Assembly: GCF_914767665.1 (NCBI RefSeq)
Contig: NC_059506.1
Coordinates: forward strand, 806,001 to 870,000
Length of the DNA: 64,000 nucleotides
From: Harmonia axyridis
Taxonomy: Eukaryota; Arthropoda; Insecta; Coleoptera; Coccinellidae
Reading direction: 5' to 3'
Position numbers and translations under genes: made by a program. Numbering within the stretch: the first letter of the stretch is position 1; each line of letters opens with the position of its first letter. Positions 1 to 13,100 of the stretch are shown one piece after another. The notes beneath the pieces are model-generated. The model was not told the DNA's origin, made no database searches, and saw only the letters and a program-made list of their open reading frames with translations.

Positions 1-368
1 GACTTAGCGCCCCCTATCGAGAGCAGCAAAAACAAATTTATCATGAGTATATTTTGTCCTCAATCAACAAGATATTATCTTTCAGATGAGATCTAATTTG
101 CTCAAAAATTTTGAGCCAAACTGAACTTACAGGCATTTCAGTCAGAAAGATTTCTTCCTTTCACCTACCCTTATTTGATGTCGTAAAATCGAAAGTGACA
201 ATTCAAAAAGATAGAGAATTTTCCAAGGATTACAGTGATGATATTTTTTCGTCCCACTTCATATGAAACATTTTCGTGTAGAATTCATTTTTCTACTCTA
301 TGATAGCTATTACGCCCGATGGCGGTAGGATATGAACTTCAAAACAATTTCCAGTGTGTTTTCTTGTA
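1..368. other. Intergenic, no gene seen
   Basis: AT-rich unique-looking sequence with no reading frame resembling a known protein. It runs up to the TA dinucleotide that borders the foldback element at 369. Confidence 0.5.
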
Positions 369-1919
369 CAGGGTGGGCAAATTTCGATGTTTTAGCACTA
401 CAACTTTTGAACCAGAGGAGATAGACAAAATCTGATACCCACTTCTCGATCTCTTTTTCTGAGAAACTAACAAGGGTAGTATTCATTTTTGGCCACCTTC
501 TTTTGTTTTCGAGTTATAAGCGAAAATTGGAAAAATGGCGATATCGAAAAACATTTATATCTCCGCTAATACTGATGATAGAGCTCTGAAATTAAAACAT
601 TATACAGGCACTTTTTTACGTAGAATCCAGTGGCGTGCTCGTATTTTCAAAAGGGTTTTTAATTACGAAGCTATGACCCAAAGTTATGTTTTTTTAAATG
701 AGAACACTAGATTTTTGTGCCATTTTCTGAAAGCTTAATTTTTCCTGATTTCAAAAATATATAACATCGTATGATTCGTATCAAAATGAATAACAGAAAA
801 TGGTCAAAAACCTTTTTTTCCTTAAGAGTCTCAATATTTCTATGGTTTCAACTGTTGATGAGCCTTCCTATAACAAGAGCAGTGTCCTTCCGTCAATCTG
901 ATTATTTCTATGCTTTTCACTTATTTCTACAAAATTCGAATCTATATTTATTTTATACAAATAGTTTCGAAAAGATAAACGAACTTGGAAAAAGGTTCCT
1001 AGGTAGCTTGAACACAGTTTCAAATATTCATCTATTGAAATATCGAGAAGAGGTGTCGACTGTGCATTGTGCAATTGTTGTCATTATTAGGTAAAATATT
1101 ATTTCTTGTTTGTCCCTTCGTAATTAAAATGTTGAGTTCAATCATATATGCATTGTTTCATATGCTGTTTAAAATGGATTGGTACTTGTGCGTATTGATT
1201 CTGGAGACCTATGTAAATAATCTCCTGATACATGCATCTCATTACAACTCTTTCGATTGAAAAATTCGATCTTGTGGTTTCTCCGTTATTTCCAAATCAA
1301 TTTTTAGATAAAAAATTTATAAAACATATCTAGATTCGAATTTTGTAGAAATAAGTGAAAAGCATGGAAATAATCAGATTGACGGAAGGACACTGCTCTT
1401 GTTATAGAAAGCTCAATTTTTCTGTGTTCATCAACAGTTGAAACCATAGAAATATTGAGACTCTTAGATGAAAAGAGGTTTTTGGCCATTTTCTATTATT
1501 TATATTGATCCGAATCATACGATGTTATATATTTTTGAAATCAGGAAAAATTAAGCTTTCAGAAAATGGCACAAAAATCTAGTGTTCCCATTTAAAAAAA
1601 CATAACTTTGGGTCATAGCTTCGTAATTAAAAACCCTTTTGAAAATACGAGCACGCCACTGGATTCTACGTAAAAAAGTGCCTGTATAATGTTTTAATTT
1701 CAGAGCTCTATCATCAGTATTAGCGGAGATATAACTGTTTTTCGATTTCGCCATTTTTTCAATTTTCGCTTATAACTCGAAAACAAAAGAAGGTGGCCAA
1801 AAACGAAAACTACCCCTTTCAGTTTCTCAGAAAAAGAGATCGAGAAGTGGGTATCAAATTTGTCTATCTCCTCTGGTTCAAAAGTTGTAGTGCTAAAACA
1901 TCAAAATTTGCCCACCCTG
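369..1919. repeat. Foldback (long inverted repeat) element, CAGGGTGGGCA ends
   Basis: The two ends are long inverted repeats of about 560 bases (roughly 369-930 and 1345-1919). They start with CAGGGTGGGCAAATTT and are bordered on both sides by TA, the usual target duplication of Tc1/mariner-type elements. Each arm carries the same short 67-residue open frame in mirror image (535-738 plus, 1551-1754 minus). This is what an inverted repeat produces by itself and is not taken as a gene. The roughly 400-base centre shows no transposase. A half copy of the same family lies at 30860-31325. It is best read as a non-autonomous foldback/MITE-like element. Confidence 0.85.
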
Positions 1920-1964
1920 TACACTTTAGTGGTAAAATTTTTTACCGCAAGTATCTACGATGAG

Positions 1965-2019
1965 TGGATCCTTACAGTGACTATATTATATTGGTAATAA
2001 AGTCACTGTATGGATCCTG
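1965..2019. repeat. Short near-perfect palindrome
   Basis: A stem of about 20 base pairs running from GGATCC to GGATCC, with the complementary halves TACAGTGACT and AGTCACTGTA around an AT-rich loop. It lies just outside the foldback element and its role is unknown. Confidence 0.6.
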
Positions 2020-2129
2020 AGATATAGCCGCTTACCTGGCTTATTTGCTCACCCTGTACACTTTTGGTTCAGTGTAACAATTTAAATTAACTTTGATAGC
2101 TTCACGATTCAACATATTAATTTCTTGTT

Positions 2130-2420
2130 CAACAATGATAAAAGTGATCGAAAAAGATGAGGCAACATTTGAGTGTTCATAAATATTCTCTATGTTTCAC
2201 TCCACAGGGTGTTCTAAATTAGAGCTTACTTTTCACTCTTTTCTTTCACCCCCTTATATAAAAATAAAAGAAAGGAAGTGAGGAAGTCTTCTGAAAAGTC
2301 TTGTTCCCCAGGAGTCAAGCTATAATTGAAAGAATAATTGTTAAAATCGTCCAAAGGATTCAAGAGAAAATGAACTATCTACAAACTTTGTTGCGATTTT
2401 GTCTGTTCTCCTAATTTTTC
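2130..2420 (+). repeat. Dispersed repeat copy (family R1)
   Basis: This segment holds a block around GTGTTCATAAA, then TCACTCCACAGGGTGTTCT, then a stretch with AGCTTACTTTTCACTC. Recognisable copies occur at 7860-8150 (plus), about 23930-24190 (minus) and 27850-27970 (plus). There is no coding capacity. It is a non-autonomous repeat of undetermined class. Confidence 0.6.
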
Positions 2421-2439
2421 CGGTGTGTTTATATTCTTC

Positions 2440-3021
2440 ATATTTGAAATAAACCAAAACACTTTAATTGAAGTAGTAGTTCACAATCAAATTTACAAAT
2501 GTATATCTTAAGGATGATAGGGATTGTCTATAAGTGCTTGCTTATGTAAACTTAGTATAACAGATTCTTTGTGATCGGTAACACTTATTCAAGAGTATCT
2601 CATGACCGATTTTGGATTTAACAACATTTTCGACCAAACCTGAATCAGTCTGATAAACTTGCTTATTAGTTTATCGTTCAAAAAGAAGATCCTCACTTCA
2701 TGCAAATCATTTCTTCTGGGTGTTACAACCTTTCTATCACACGGTACAATATTGCACAAGTATTTAAATTCTAACAAATAAAAATTTCTAGCGAGCTTAA
2801 ATGAACTCAATCAAGTTTATAATATGATATTGTAATAATTTTTGAAGGTATAGTAATTATTTCATAAATAAGCTTTTTTTTTATGTATTTATAGTTGGAA
2901 TTGAAGTTCCATTTTTCAAAGAAACCTCATTAACAAGAGGAACGGTCAAAAAACATGTAATAATTCAAAACACTACATTATTTAGACTTCAATACCTAAA
3001 AAAACGATGAATGTAATATAG
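2440..3021. other. Intergenic, no gene seen
   Basis: AT-rich sequence without a recognisable protein, RNA gene or repeat structure. Confidence 0.4.
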
Positions 3022-4168
3022 TAACTGACAAAGAAACTGCAACACCCAGAAGGAGTTGTTTAAATTTTAAATTTTTTTTTGTAAAACATAGTTTAGCAAG
3101 GAGTAAATGATGAAATTTAGAGAGAAAAAAACGAAGTGTTTATAATTTTTTTTTTTTTAATTTGTTATGTTATTAATGTGTTTGTCCACTGCGATTATCT
3201 ATACACTCCCAACACGTCTTGGCATTGATGCAATAAGATGATCTATTTCTTCTTGAGGAATACTAACCCAAGCTACCTGTACTTCATGTCTCAGAGCCGC
3301 CAAATTCCTTGGGGGCTGGGGTAAATTTCCAAGCCACATGTTCTATGGGCGAAAGATCGGGGGATCTGAGCGGCCATGGCAAAAGATTCACATGGGTCGC
3401 TTCTAAAAAGTTTAAACTAACTCTGGCAACATGAGGTCGAGCATTATCTTGCTGAAATATTGGATTCTCGAGCCGGTTAAGGCAAGGGAGAACATATGGC
3501 TTCACTATTTCTTGAAGGTAACGCAGCGCTGTAATGTTACCTCGAATAAAGACTAAAGATGACCTACTTGCATGTGCAATAGCACCCCATACCATAACGC
3601 CCACTGTTCGGTACATGACGCTCGACATCAAACTGAGGTTCATGTCTTTCTCCCCATTCGGACAGTTACAGGAATCCCTTGTTCTCCTAACCACGCATCA
3701 GCCAAAAATCGAGTTGTCGCAAATCGGTCTCTAATGGCCATAAGTCTTAGACGTCGATCTTGAACTTTTTTTGGGCATTATCAAACCACGCTTGACAACA
3801 TCTCATAACAGTAGTTGGATTTCTATTCGTACGGTTAACGATAACCAATAAGATAAGACCAATAATTCGACCTCTTTCAAATTCACTTAGCTGTCGAAAA
3901 ATTTCGCGTACACGTGCTCTAGGCATTTTAACAACAACTAAACATAAACTTTGGATCTCTCCGAACAGCTGGTTCGTTGTAAAATTAAAAAAACTTGCAA
4001 AAAACAATTACAATATTTAAGTAACAAAAATTGTTTACATGAAAAAACCTTCACGATTTTTTTCTCGGAATTTAATCATTTATTCTTTGCTATACTATCT
4101 ATGTTTCACCAAGAAAAATTTTAAATTTAAAGAGCTCCTTCTGGGTGTTGCAGTTTCTTTTTCAGTTA
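3022..4168 (-). mobile_element. Tc1-like DNA transposon with long terminal inverted repeats
   Basis: The termini are inverted repeats beginning TAACTGA and sharing AAGAAACTGCAACACCCAGA. The similarity continues imperfectly inward for about 110 bases on each side (3022-3134 and 4053-4168). Between them, on the minus strand, lies a broken transposase. The ends are well preserved while the gene is damaged, so the copy is non-autonomous. Confidence 0.85.
3284..4007 (-). pseudogene. Tc1-like transposase, broken
   Basis: Two minus-strand frames make up the remnant. The upstream one (3747-4007) holds a helix-turn-helix-like N-terminus (MPRARVREIFRQLSEFERGR). The downstream one (3284-3694) holds the C-terminal half of a DDE domain, with FQQDNARPHVAR (second catalytic Asp) and SPDLSPIEHVAW (Asp and Glu of a DD34E triad). 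The part between, with the first catalytic Asp, is deleted or frameshifted. The product would have been a cut-and-paste transposase acting on the flanking inverted repeats. At about 240 residues in two frames, against about 340 for the family, it is non-functional. The assignment to Tc1 (DD34E) rests on the SPDLSPIEH signature. Confidence 0.85.
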
Positions 4169-4690
4169 GTATGATATTAGAGATATAAGTAAAATCCTGT
4201 ATTTTGTAAAGACAAATGCAGATTGACCACGTAAAATGTGTGAGTGGAACAGATATAATATAGGAATTGACCTTTATAAAGAAATAACTTCTTTGATTCC
4301 GAAAATTTATTGATTAATATAATAAGAAATATTGAGAGTGAACTCGAAGAAACAATAGAAAAAAAATTGTCCAGGAATAATAGCTCCACAATACAAAAAA
4401 TAGGTAAGGCAAGGAGAAAGAGAAAAATGTAAGACTTGAAATTTCTGTGGAAAAAAGCTTACAAACTGAAGTGGAATTTGAATATAGCAGCTTATTTCAA
4501 CTATACCTATCATACTGAATCATCAGCTGTATTACTATTGATCCTTTTAAATAGGAAAACAGTCATGATTTTTTGAGAGCTCGTTCATTCGTACGCCATA
4601 CCTATATAAAGGGTTTGCCAGTAGGTTTCATTTTGATGTTAAAAATTCGAGTATATCAATGTTTATTTCATTGTAAAACGGAGGGTATGC
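4169..4690. other. Intergenic, no gene seen
   Basis: Low-complexity AT-rich DNA. The open frames here are short and have no family signature. Confidence 0.4.
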
Positions 4691-4699
4691 CATTAACGA

Positions 4700-5190
4700 T
4701 GAAAAAAGATATCAGCCAAATGGCCGCCACAACTACGGTTGCAGCACCATATCCTTTACATGACATTTTCCATTACCAATTCGCACATTTGCGGCTGTAT
4801 ATCCTCGATAAATTCACGAATTTCATCATTAAGATCATGAATCGATTGGCATAGACCTTATCTTTCACGTGACCCCAAAGAAAAAAGTCCAAATTTGTTA
4901 AATCACAAGATTCCGGTGGCAAATTGTGATCACCTTTCGGAGAAATAACAAGGACAGGAAAGTTTTCTTGCAAAATTGCTATTGTTTCGTTGCTTGTGCG
5001 GCACGTAGCGCCGTCTTGTTGAAAATAAACGTTGTCCTCATCAATATCTTTCCATTTCGGGCATTAATCATGGCCTCCCTCGAGGAATCGACAAACATAG
5101 GATTTCGTCAATGGTACGGGCTACAGTAGAAATATTCTCAGTTGTTCTTGAGCGAAACACACGGTTTCGATTCTTCACATAACTAACTTG
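4700..5190 (-). pseudogene. IS630-type transposase fragment
   Basis: Minus-strand pieces read FQQDGATC (second catalytic Asp) followed by ENFPVLVISPKGDHNLPPES and CDLTNLDFFLWGHVKDKVY (third acidic residue in the LTNLDFFLWG motif). An upstream segment with ATG and several stops resembles the region before the second Asp. This is the C-terminal half of an IS630-Tc1-mariner transposase, related to but distinct from the family at 10485, 29222 and 39174. No terminal repeats were found, so it is an old, truncated relic. Confidence 0.75.
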
Positions 5191-5194
5191 TCCC

Positions 5195-6388
5195 AACAGT
5201 AAAAATTATTCCAATAGTTTCACTATAGCCGACAGAGAAGGTGCTTCACGACGACCCAAAAAAGTGCTTGAAATTGTTGAAATTCACTGGTAGTTTCAGA
5301 AAGCAAAACTCTCTGAAACTTCAAAATTTTCACCATTTTTGTAGTGAATTTCATTAATTTCAGTGTGTTTTGAATCGTGTGTATCGTTCCATTTTTAATA
5401 ATGCCGTAGTTTTCACTTGTCAAATGTCAAAATATGACAGCTTACCAGATAGTGGGCTATTCAAAATGAAACCTGTTATTGGAGAACCTTTTATTTTCTG
5501 ATATATGACACATCTGAAACTCTACTCAAATTTTTACCAGTAAACTATTTCACCGTACTTTGACAATACAAAGAACTAATAGTTTCAAATTATTTTCAAA
5601 TTGTTGTATTTGACAATTTCAATTAGATACTTAGATGAAATATGAGTTCGAAACTATTGAAACCTAACTCTATAACTTATTCACATATTAAAACCACGTT
5701 AAAAAATAATGATTTCATAACGATATTTGTTGAAGATGAGTGGTGAAAAATTCCTATTTGAGCTTGTTATGAGCGATCGTTTGACAGAACGAGCGCTCAA
5801 AAAATAATCTTTGGTAATTAAATTCTAAAACTGAATTTAGTGATGACTGCAAAATTAACGTAGAAAAAGCAAATAACATTAATGAAAATTAAACTTTATC
5901 ATGCGCCAAACAACTTGCTTGAGTTCATTTCAGCTCTGAGTAAACCTGCATGACACTAACCGCATAAGGTTTTAACAGATTTGGTGAAGCGATTACAAGA
6001 TCCCGAAGGAGTTGGTTACAGAATGTTATCAGAATGCGAATTATCGCAACTATTGAGTAATGGTGATTACCAAGTGGGATAGATATGTGCCTGCTGCATG
6101 AATCTTTTCTAAGCATACAAGTATAAGTTTTGTAATATTTTGTACCTATCCATAAATATCCACACGTGTTGTGAAAAGAGCACTCCAGTGTGATAAGATG
6201 GCCATTTTAGACTATAAAGAAGATTTTCGTCTAATGAAACGGTCTCTCAATTTTGACCTTCAGTATTTATCCTCGAGTAGAGCATTGTAGAGTATCAACA
6301 GAGTTGAAAATTTCAGGGCTTTCTAAGCTATGTTCTAATCGATTTTTCACCTGAGCTTTCGAATATAACTGTAGTAAGCATCTTCATA
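5195..6388. other. Intergenic, no gene seen
   Basis: About 1.2 kb of AT-rich sequence. Open frames are short and show no protein signature, and no inverted or tandem repeat stands out. Confidence 0.4.
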
Positions 6389-7754
6389 CACTGCGCAAAA
6401 AAATTAACGCACATTCTGAAAACCTCAATTTTAATGAAAGTTAACTCTACATTGACTTTATAACTTATTTTTTATGTTCTCTCGGGAAGGTTTTGAACGA
6501 AACAAGACACATTAAATGGAAGAAAAATTCAGGATTTCACCGAATCTTATGTGAAAGAAGAGAAATAAACAATTTTCAAAATACTGGAATGCTGATAAGT
6601 GATTTAATACTTGATATTTCCACCCCTAGCGTTAATTACAGCTCGGCAACGACGGTTAATACTCAAAATGAGTGATCTTAAAATGTTCTGATTTAATCCT
6701 TCCCAGATTTCTCTGAGTTGGATTCCTAAGTCATTAAGAGTAGCTGGATGATTTTCTGAACTTCTCAGCCTTCTATTGAGGTTGTCCCAAACCTGCTCAA
6801 TCGGATTGAGATCTGGATTTCTTGCTGGCCATTCCATTCGAGAGACTTCAACCTCTTCAAGGTACTCCTGAACAATGCGCGCACGATGGGGTCTGGCATT
6901 ATCGTCCATAAAAATGAAATTTTCACCAATGTATGGGGCAAATGGCACTACATGCTCTTCAAGAATGTTCCTTATATACCTATCAGCATTCATAGCTCCA
7001 TTATCAACGACCACTAGGTCTGTGCGAGAAGTCAAAGATATTCCACCCCATACCATAATCGATCCTCCCCCGAAACCAGTAGTATTCAGGAAATTGCACT
7101 GAGCATATCTTTCATGTGGACGTCTGTATACAAGGGAACGTCGATCACAATGGTAGAGGCAGAATCTGTCTGAGTGCTAATTTGCACCCCATGAGTTCGC
7201 TCAAGCTGATTTTGAAGGAGGCGAGCGGTTGCAAACTGTTGTCTCAACGAAGAAACTCTCAAGTAACGTTCTTGAATGGCAGTTGTTACCCGTGGTCTAC
7301 CCTGTCCTGGTCTTCGGACATTCATACCTGTCTCCCTGAATCGATGCAACATTCTGGACACTTGTATGGGAAACTCCAAACCTTTCTGCAATTCTTGTGT
7401 ATGTCCACCCTTCTTCTCACAAAACTACCGCTTGGGCACATTCCTCTTGGGTCAAATTGCGTGTTTGGCGTTGCATAGCGATCGAGTGTAGAAAATCAAA
7501 CGAAAGAAAAAGTATTGATCACTAGAATTGATCGAGAACAACTGATTTCAGAATGGAGCCAATACATTCAAAATCTGATAATCTCATCTTTTTTTATTCC
7601 TGCTGGGAAAAAAACATCTGTATTGAAGAAAAACGTTGAAAGTGGATAACATAAGCATGCATAATTCTGATAAAAATAATTATCATTGAGAACACCTTCA
7701 GTTGTAGAATAAATTTGAGGTTTCCATAATGTGCGTTAATTTTTTTGCGCAGTG
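6389..7754 (-). mobile_element. Tc1-like transposon (family T2, copy 1)
   Basis: The ends are 26-27 base perfect inverted repeats starting CACTGCGCAAAAAAATTAAC, bordered by TA on both sides (6387-6388 and 7755-7756). The minus strand carries a broken DD34E transposase. A second copy in the opposite orientation lies at 47921-49349. Confidence 0.92.
6604..7478 (-). pseudogene. Tc1-like transposase, broken (T2 copy 1)
   Basis: Compared with the longer copy at 48148, this gene has two lesions. A two-base deletion in the helix-turn-helix region near 7360 shifts the frame. A deletion of roughly 150 bases near 7165 joins ISTQT directly to the segment after the first catalytic Asp, so that Asp is lost. 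The C-terminal frame (6604-7056) is otherwise complete, with VWGGIS, FIFMDDNARPHRAR, NPDLNPIEQVWDNLNRR and a stop. It keeps the 18 residues after EQV that copy 2 has lost. The product of an intact version would be a cut-and-paste transposase. This copy cannot make one. Confidence 0.9.
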
Positions 7755-7859
7755 TAAATGTTCAGATGCCGTTCTCATTTGCTTTCTTTTTTGTTGTGCA
7801 AGGTGTATATGAATAGTTGTGACAAAATTTAGGTGGTGATTCCTTGTCAAACAAATGTT

Positions 7860-8150
7860 CAGAAAAGATGAGGTAAAATCTGAGTGTTCACTGTTCATAA
7901 ACATTATCTTCAGTCAATGATTCACTCCGCAGGGTGTTCTGAATAAAAGCTCACTTTCCGTTATTTTTGTTCACCATAATATATAACAAAAAACAAAGTA
8001 ACTAAGGACGGCATCTGAACAGTTATGTTCCTGAGGAATCAAGGTACAATTCAAAAAAATAATTGCTAAAATGGCAATTCAAAAGGATTCAAGAGAAAAT
8101 GAACTACAAACTTTCCCTAATTTTGGCGGTGTGTACCTATATATTGTACT
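7860..8150 (+). repeat. Dispersed repeat copy (family R1)
   Basis: Related to 2130-2420. It shares the TCACTCCGCAGGGTGTTCTG block and the following segment containing AGGATTCAAGAGAAAATGAA. Confidence 0.6.
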
Positions 8151-10170
8151 TGAGCTAAACTATCTGGAAGTGATCGAGAACCAATAAATGCTATGTATGA
8201 CCAACCTTTCAAGATGCTTACCGTAGTTGTAGGAGAATAATTGAAAAAGTAATTTGACCTCGGCTAAAAAACCCAGATATTATTTTAACTCTATTGATCA
8301 ATCTTGCCATGAAAATCTTCAGCATTATATTGTAGAGTATTGTTCAGTGCCAATATTTGAACAATTCAATTTTTTATTTTTAATTGCACAAAAACTATGA
8401 TGAATTCAGGTTTTATCCAAACAGTATTTTAATATTTCAATTTTATGACAAAAGATGATAATAATTATATATTTATCCTTTAACTATATGTGTAGAAGGA
8501 TGTTCACTTTGAGCAATTTTATTCAATATATGAGAATCTTTTATCATTCTCTGATTTGAAAGACAGGTTACAAATGGGGGATGGGTGGTTGAAGAATTTC
8601 GTCAATGATATTTGATGAACGGATCACTTTTTTACTTTCTACATGTAAACTAGTAGAAAAATGGTAAACTATTATGTTAGTTTTAAAGTCTTCAAAAAAC
8701 GTTCAACTTTGTACATCATGTAATAGCATGGTTTTCAATGAGAACTGTATTTCGCATAAATACAATTTTAGCGGATCATATTTCTTTGAATTAGATGTAA
8801 GTTTGGTTAATTATCATCATTTGATTCGAATAATTAACTCGCCTACATAAAATTTTCATTAATTTAGTTCTTCAACAAATTCAAACAACAAGGAAATTCA
8901 TAACATAAATAATCAAATACATAACTGAAAGGGAAAGTAATTGCAACATAACAAAAAACAATTTACTCTCTGATGTAAGGTATATAAATCATTCTGAAAC
9001 AAGTTATTTCATTTTGTCATCGATGACGTAGTATAATTACACAGCGACTGGTGATGATGAGACGTTAAATTTTTGTTACTTTTAACTAGTCGTTGAATGA
9101 ATGGTTAATAATTGTAACGTTATTATCTACTCAACACCCATCCCTACTACATATGGAAGTAATTTCAAATCAATTTAACAATTTCTGGTTTTGTAAAAAG
9201 CTTTATTTTGAACTTCTTTGTCTTGAAACAAACCTTATGTTTTTATTGTTGATAAATTTAAGCATGCCATAGCTATTAGTATAACCGATATCCCTATAGT
9301 GTAGAATCTTAGCCTACTTTGGTTTCCATTGAAATAAAAATAATTACAGAATGTATCACTAAATAAAAGAACCAAATTTTTCAATTCATTCATGGCAAAA
9401 GTGATAATTTTACTGTAAATATTTTGAGCCTGTTATCTTATACTCTGACTTGGATTTTTTCCAATATTTGTATCCATAGGGGTATTAGAATGAGATACAC
9501 GATTGTAGCATAGCTCTTTGATTTTGAAGATCTGAATAAATTATTATTCTTCATAAATTTACCTTTCTCGTTACTTAAAAACCAAAAGTTTGAACACGAA
9601 CATAGGAAAACATCAACGATTAATTTATTTCAGGCGATTCGACATACCTATGAGGAATAGCAGACATTCATGACAACTGTGGAAATTAAATTTATTCTAA
9701 TTCAAACAAACTAAACACTTGAGGGGTTTCTCAGAAATCTACGAGAATATTAATAAATAATCTGAGAATAAGATGCCACATCCTACCCATCTACAAAAAT
9801 AAAGAATATATTAATTTTTTTTTTTTTCAAAAAACTCTTTGATTGCAAATTTAGTTGACACTGAACTGGTAAAAATACAAATTGGAAAAATCGATGGCAT
9901 TTTTTTTACAGCCTTCTCAAAATCATTTTTTACTCCAACAAAAATTAATTAATATAAAGTAATAAATAAAATGAGTACTCAACTTTATTAATATTATTAT
10001 TAATTACAACTTCATTAATAATTAGGTCAAGATCAACTTTCACAAAAAAAAATTCCATCCAGATTATTACGACTTGGAAATATTTAGTTCAGATAGTGAT
10101 ACAAGAAGAAAATAATGAAAATAAATTTGTATTTTGCATCCACATTTCTTCCATACTTGGATGGCATTTA
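8151..10170. other. Long AT-rich region downstream of METTL14
   Basis: About 2 kb with no recognisable gene. For METTL14, which runs leftward, a possible polyadenylation signal (AATAAA on the minus strand) lies at 9984-9989, about 180 bases past the stop codon. The rest shows homopolymer runs only. Confidence 0.45.
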
Positions 10171-13100
10171 TCATCGTCCTCTACCACGACCTCTCTGAAA
10201 ATTACCACGTCCTCTATTTCCTGAATTTCCTTTATTTTTAGCAGGTGGGCTTTTTGGCCTGAGCGCCTCAATTCTTTCTGTGCAACCAGTAGTTAGAGTT
10301 GTTGGTGTGAAGGAGGAACTGTATAATTCAACGTTGAAATTCGAATTGGTCAGATCAGGTCCAACGGTTATCCAACCAGGTCTTATGGTGCTGTCTCTGC
10401 CAAATAAATGGAGTCGTCTTCTACCTAAGGAGAATTGTTATTGAAAGGTAAATAGAAGTGGTGAAAACCTTAGGTCCAGTAATAAAGGGTGTTTTTTTTA
10501 GAGCTATAGAACTTTAAATTGCAATAAAACAACGATGGATTATTCGATTGACATGAATTTTATTTATCCGCAAGATAATCTTGTGGCATTACATTCTAAA
10601 TATGATTTCTGGCATATGATCGCCACGGTTGGCTCGGATGTAGTCCAATCTGGACGTCCAATTTTCGATGACTTTTTCCAACATTTGTGGCCGTATATCG
10701 GCAATAACACGGTGAATGTTGTCTTCCAAATGGTCAAGGGTTTGTGGCTTATTCCGCATAGACCAATGACTTTACATAGCCCCCAGAAAGTAGTCTAGCG
10801 GTGTTAAATCACAAGATCTTGGAGGCCAATTTACAGGCCCAAAACGTGAAATTAGGCGGTCACCAAACGTGTCTTTCAATAAATCGATTGTGGCACGAGC
10901 TGTGTGACATGTTGTGCCGTCTTGTTGGAACCACAGCTCCTGGACATCATGGTTGTTCAATTCAGGAATGAAAAAGTTAGTAATCATGGCTCTATACCGA
11001 TCACCATTGACTGTAACGTTCTGGCCATCATCGTTTTTGAAGAAGTACGGACCAATGATTCCACCAGCCCATAAAGCGCACCAAACAGTCAGTTTTTCTG
11101 GATGTAACAGTGTTTCGACATACACTTGAGGATTAGCTTCACTCCAAATGCGGCAGTTTTGTTTGTTGACGTAGCCATTCAACCAGAAGTGCGCTTCATC
11201 GCTATACAAAATAAAATGGACGTAGTGCGCGATACGTATTCCGCACAGAACCATTATTTTCGAAATAAAATTGCACTATTAGCAAGCGTTGTTCAGGCGT
11301 GAGTCTATTCATGATGAATTGCCAAACCAAACTGAGAATAAACCACTTGACAGCTGTTAAATCGGTCGCCATCTTGAACAGTAATGCCAACTTAAAGTTA
11401 TATACCTCGAAAAAAAACACCCGTTACATTGCTATATAATTTTGTATCATCACTGAATTAATAATTCAAGAAAATTATTTATGTTGAAACCTTATGAGAG
11501 AGGTTAGAATAATTTTTTTGAATGGTACATTCTATTCAAATTTTTCATTATCGAAGTCTTGGGAACTTCTAACTTTGAGATGAAACGACATTATTCGAAA
11601 ATGAATGAAAAGTACAGTATGTCCAAAGTCACTTGACTAGCACAGAAATATATTATATATTCAAAATTTGTCCTGTTTTCAAGTAATTTAGTAGGTGTCA
11701 GTCATTTATAATTCTGCCTGCATTTAACAACACATAAATCAAAGGAACAGATGTATTAGCATTTTCACACATTGGTCAAGTGAGTGGTTAGACTATACAG
11801 AGACATCAAATATTTGGTACACACATTAGTGTATGTTTTCATGTCCATTGCTTGATTGAAATTGGTTCTATATAAAAATTTAAATCACTTTCTAAAGATT
11901 TCACAACAAAAAAGGGCTTTACCCCTAAAAAAATATCTTCCTGTAGCTTGTTACAATCACTCAGCATATTTGGTGCTTTAAACCCTAAAACTCAACCTAT
12001 ATTCAAATTCTTAATATCTCAATAACTGATAGAGTTATAAAGAAAAAACTGAAAAAATCTTGAGACTTTAACGTTTGGTAACTGTAGTTTGGGGGCACAT
12101 GTTTATGGAAAAAAAAGTCTTAATTTAACCTGAAAAATAGGCCCCTGAAATCTTAATAATGAATTTTGTAGAAACCCTGAAAAAGAAATGAATGGACTTG
12201 AAAAAAAATATGGAAAGGGAAATGATAAGTTAATGGAAAATTAATAATTAATCTTTTACTCAGTTTTTCGAAAATATTTGAACTGTGCTCAAGGTTGATA
12301 TCGTTCATGAATGAATGTGAAATACTGAATCGCTATCAACATGCCTATTTATAATAATATATAATAATAATAATAAACTTTATTTTTCTGACCTTAAATC
12401 AGTACAGGTGTACTGGTACCAAGGCTTCAACTCATATAACATATCTAAATTAACAAATCACTTCTATCGAAAAAAAAACAAAAAAAGGTGAGATCTACAC
12501 TAACCGGAATCTATCAATTCATCAAAGAAAAATTGAAGTCTGCAGATGACAAACTATTAGGTATGTTTTTTGATTGACCAAAAGAATATGACTACTTGGA
12601 TAGAGGCTTCTTATTGAATAAAAATAATGGGAATATGTGGTGTTCAAGGAAATGACGGTGAGTAGTTTAGATCATATCTGTCTAATAGAACACAGTGTGT
12701 CAAAATAACGAATAGGGAAGGAGTCTTTGAAAAATCGGATAAATTTATAATTACACAGGGGTCTCTCAAGGAAGTATTGCGGGACCATTTCTGTTCTTAA
12801 TTTGTATGATTTGTAGTATACTGGGTGATTTTTTCAAGTTGAATCACCCAAAAATCTAGAAAAAGAAAAATCTTACAGAAAAATGTTTTGAATGAAAGTT
12901 TAATGGTTTTGAGGGGGAAAACTACTTCTTTCATTTAATTCCCCCTTGTAGAGGATACTGGGATCAATTTTGAAGTTTAAATGGGAACCCCTATTTATTA
13001 TTGGAGATTCGTGTTCTATGGCAAAAAATACAAAGAGTACAACTTTTCACAAATCATCACAGATGGGTCCTCAATCAAATTTGAATTTATCATCTAAACA

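Noticed and set aside
535..738. 67-residue frame found twice (also 1551-1754, minus)
   Set aside because: The two frames are mirror images because they lie in the arms of one inverted repeat. No domain and no codon signature; treated as part of the foldback element.
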